From JARLFX01 sp036404255 (GTDB lineage: Bacteria > Acidobacteriota > Terriglobia > Terriglobales > Acidobacteriaceae), in contig DASWOP010000128.1 of NCBI GenBank assembly GCA_036404255.1, positions 1 through 6,991 of the forward strand: a stretch of DNA of 6,991 nucleotides. The letters run 5' to 3'. The translations under genes were made by a program, and so were the position numbers. The notes below the pieces were generated by a model. The model worked only from the letters and a program-made list of their open reading frames with translations. It made no database searches and was not told the DNA's origin. Shown here piece after piece: positions 5,305 through 6,991 of this stretch (positions are counted from its first letter, which is position 1; each line of letters begins with the position of its first letter).

Positions 5305-6519
5305 ATGAATGCAGCGGAGAGATCAGAGAGACGCCTCTGGTTGTTTGGGGTGTTGATTGCGCCCAATGCGATGCTCTCGCATGGGCTGGTCAGCGGCACG
5401 CTCAGCATGCTGCTGCGGCAGCAGGGGGTTGGGCTGGCGCACTGCGCGTCGATCGTTTCGCTGCTGACGCTACCCTTCGTTATCAACTTTCTGTGGAGTC
5501 CAATTACGGACTTTGGGTTGCGGCGGCGCAACTGGATCATGGTGGCGGCGCTGATTGCAGGGGCGTTGGTGGTGGTGGCGTTTTATATGCCGAACCTGGC
5601 GTCGCCGGCGGCGATTGCGCTGCTGTTTATCTCTTCGTGCTTTGGGCAGCTGGTACTGGTCTCTTGCGGCGGCATGATGGGGTTGCTGAGCAGCGAGGAG
5701 GCGCGGCGGCGCGCGGGCGGCTTCTACCAGGCGGGCGGGCTGGCCACGGGTGCGATTGGCGTGTTCGTGATCTCGATGCTGGCGGGGAAGATCAGCCTGC
5801 ATGCGCTGAGCTGGGTGATCGCGCTGATGGTGGTGTTGCCTGCGGTGGCGGCGCTGGCTGCTCCGGTGCAGGAGAAAATCGTGCGGGAGAGTTTTGGCGC
5901 GGAGATTCGGCGGATAGGGCAGGAGTTCCGGAAGACGTTTCTGCGCTGGGAGGCGGTGCCGTATACGCTGCTGCTGTGTTCGCCGCTGGGGACAGGGGCG
6001 GCTATCGGACTGCTGACGGGACTGGCGAAGGATTACCTGGTCTCGCCGCACCAGGTGGCGTGGATGAATGGAGTTGCAGGGCTGGTGCTGACTCCGGCGG
6101 GAGCTGTGGCGGCGAGTATGCTGCCGGTGCAGATGAAGAGCATGGTGGGCTTTCTGGCGACGTCGGCGCTTAATGCGGGGACGCTGGTGATTCTGTGGGT
6201 GGGACCGCTGCGGCCGGCGACGTATTTTTTGAGCACGGCGCTGTTTCTCTTCACCATTGGCGCGTGCTACGCGATGTATACCGCAGTGGCGCTGGATTTT
6301 CTGGGGGATTCGGGCAAGAGCGGGAGCGCGCGGTTTTCTATTATCAATTCGATTGGGAACGGGCCGGTTACGTATATGGACTGGTTCGATGGACGCGGGT
6401 ATGCGATCTGGGGTCCACGGGGATTGCCGGCGACGGATGCGGTGCTGGGGCTGGCGGCTTCGGGGGCTTGGATGGTTTATTTTTTGTTGCGACGGAGAGG
6501 GGGAAAGGCTGAAGGGTAG
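5305..6519 (+). CDS. AmpG-like major facilitator superfamily transporter
   Basis: A 404-residue inner-membrane protein with about 11-12 hydrophobic segments, starting near residue 11 (LWLFGVLIAPNAML) and ending near the C-terminus (AASGAWMVYFLL), split by a charged central loop (VQEKIVRESFGAEIRRIG) between the two six-helix halves. The loop after helix 2, LPFVINFLWSPITD (56-69) followed by RRR at 73-75, matches the conserved region of the AmpG/PAT branch of the MFS (AmpG imports muropeptides; relatives carry acetyl-CoA). Substrate is unknown. I chose the ATG at 5305 because the frame upstream is repeat sequence translated in frame, while MNAAERSERRLWLFG begins like a normal MFS protein. No Shine-Dalgarno precedes it, so the start is less sure than the family. 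Codons are strongly G-ending (GCG, CTG, GTG), unlike the C-ending minus-strand genes. It is divergent from panB and convergent with the DHA2 gene. Confidence 0.85.
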   Translation: MNAAERSERRLWLFGVLIAPNAMLSHGLVSGTLSMLLRQQGVGLAHCASIVSLLTLPFVINFLWSPITDFGLRRRNWIMVAALIAGALVVVAFYMPNLASPAAIALLFISSCFGQLVLVSCGGMMGLLSSEEARRRAGGFYQAGGLATGAIGVFVISMLAGKISLHALSWVIALMVVLPAVAALAAPVQEKIVRESFGAEIRRIGQEFRKTFLRWEAVPYTLLLCSPLGTGAAIGLLTGLAKDYLVSPHQVAWMNGVAGLVLTPAGAVAASMLPVQMKSMVGFLATSALNAGTLVILWVGPLRPATYFLSTALFLFTIGACYAMYTAVALDFLGDSGKSGSARFSIINSIGNGPVTYMDWFDGRGYAIWGPRGLPATDAVLGLAASGAWMVYFLLRRRGGKAEG

Positions 6520-6553
6520 ATAGAGGGGCTACCTGCGGAATTTGTGGCGGGTG

Positions 6554-6638
6554 GAGATTTGCGCGCTTTGCGCGGCCGTCGCGATGAAACTGCGACGCTA
6601 TCCCATTCATCGCAAAAAGCGCGATGAATGGGGCACCC
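6554..6638 (+). repeat. R2 repeat unit (long form), between convergent genes
   Basis: Three hairpins: CGCGC-TTT-GCGCG (6562-6574), CGTCGC-(9 nt)-GCGACG (6577-6597), and a perfect 12-bp stem CCCATTCATCGC (6602-6613) / GCGATGAATGGG (6621-6632) with loop AAAAAGC, then GCACCC. This is the best-preserved long unit and the clearest partner of 3174-3260. Its position after the transporter stop could let it act as a 3'-end or two-way termination structure, but there is no T-run. Confidence 0.85.
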
Positions 6639-6666
6639 AGAGTGGTGGCGGGATGAGCGAGAAGCA

Positions 6667-6694
6667 GATTCCGCGCGCTGCGCTTCGGAATGAC
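6667..6694 (+). repeat. R1 hairpin repeat, copy g
   Basis: ATTCCG and CGGAAT arms, ending GAATGAC, preceded by GCGAGAAGCA. A fragment of the same type (TTTCGGAGTGACAAA) follows at about 6708-6722. Confidence 0.75.
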
Positions 6695-6741
6695 AAAATT
6701 GGGGTTAGTTTCGGAGTGACAAATCCGTGGGTGCTGCGGGA

Positions 6742-6991
6742 TTAGTGGGCGCCGGCGGGGCCTTTGCCGGGTTTGACGCGGCGGTTGAGCCAGACCAGGC
6801 CGACGCAGGCGAAGCAGAGGATGGAAAGCCAGCGGAAGACGTCGACGAAGGCCCAGGTGGTGGCCTGACGGCTGAGTTGCTGATAGAGCGTGACCTGCGC
6901 GGGGTGCAGGGCGTTGGCGGCGCCGAAGCTGGGCGTCAGCGCGGCGGTGGTGCTGTGGAGTGCATTCTGGAACTGCGTGCCGGATTGGGGG
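6742..6991 (-). CDS. C-terminal end of a DHA2/EmrB-type drug:H+ antiporter
   Basis: Only the last 82 codons and the TAA stop are in the window; the start is beyond position 6991. The visible tail contains LYQQLSRQATTWAFVDVFRW, which resembles the end of EmrB-type 14-helix MFS proteins (an extracytoplasmic QxxxQA-type loop running into the last helix). This is followed by the hydrophobic segment LSILCFACVGLVWL and a short basic tail (NRRVKPGKGPAGAH). Such proteins export drugs or other hydrophobic compounds, often with a membrane-fusion partner encoded next to them; no partner is visible here. C-ending codons match the other minus-strand genes. Family assignment rests on this short tail only. 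Confidence 0.75.
   Translation of the reverse strand, partial: PQSGTQFQNALHSTTAALTPSFGAANALHPAQVTLYQQLSRQATTWAFVDVFRWLSILCFACVGLVWLNRRVKPGKGPAGAH

Overview
The window looks like a stretch of chromosome from a high-GC bacterium. The best fit is an acidobacterium of the Terriglobia (Acidobacteriaceae) type. That placement is inferred from the style of the proteins and from the dispersed intergenic repeats, which resemble those I know from that group; no marker gene here proves it. No rRNA, tRNA, CRISPR array, insertion sequence or phage gene was found.

Layout. (1) 1-745, minus strand: 5' part of an extended-SDR NAD-dependent epimerase/dehydratase, cut by the window edge. (2) 746-1042: repeat-bearing gap. 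(3) 1043-2290, minus: coaBC (bifunctional phosphopantothenoylcysteine synthetase/decarboxylase). (4) 2283-3134, minus: panC (pantothenate synthetase), overlapping coaBC by 8 nt. (5) 3135-3710: 576-bp gap filled with repeats. (6) 3711-4622, minus: panB (ketopantoate hydroxymethyltransferase). (7) 4623-5304: 682-bp divergent gap, also full of repeats. (8) 5305-6519, plus: an AmpG-like major facilitator transporter. (9) 6520-6741: convergent gap with repeats. (10) 6742-6991, minus: the C-terminal end of a DHA2/EmrB-type drug transporter.

How the genes work together. PanB makes ketopantoate from alpha-ketoisovalerate. After reduction (the ketopantoate reductase is not here), PanC joins pantoate to beta-alanine (PanD is not here). 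After phosphorylation by pantothenate kinase (not here), CoaBC converts 4'-phosphopantothenate to 4'-phosphopantetheine. The three minus-strand genes therefore form a vitamin B5/coenzyme A block, and all key catalytic residues I could check are present. The flanking transporters and the SDR gene have no clear pathway link to it.

The most unusual content is intergenic. All four gaps carry copies of small palindromic repeats, and every copy reads in the same direction on the plus strand, whichever way the neighbouring genes point. One family (called R2 here) is a hairpin that starts CCCA, often has a loop ending in AAGC, and closes with TGGG followed by GCACCC. Between copies the stem bases change but pairing is kept. 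A second family (R1) is a short GATTC...GAATGAC hairpin that also shows compensatory stem changes. Two composite blocks built from the same repeat modules in the same order (3370-3653 and 4917-5180) bracket panB as direct repeats. The plus strand is G-rich throughout, so minus-strand genes use C-ending codons while the plus-strand transporter uses G-ending codons. This suggests that the repeat orientation follows replication polarity.
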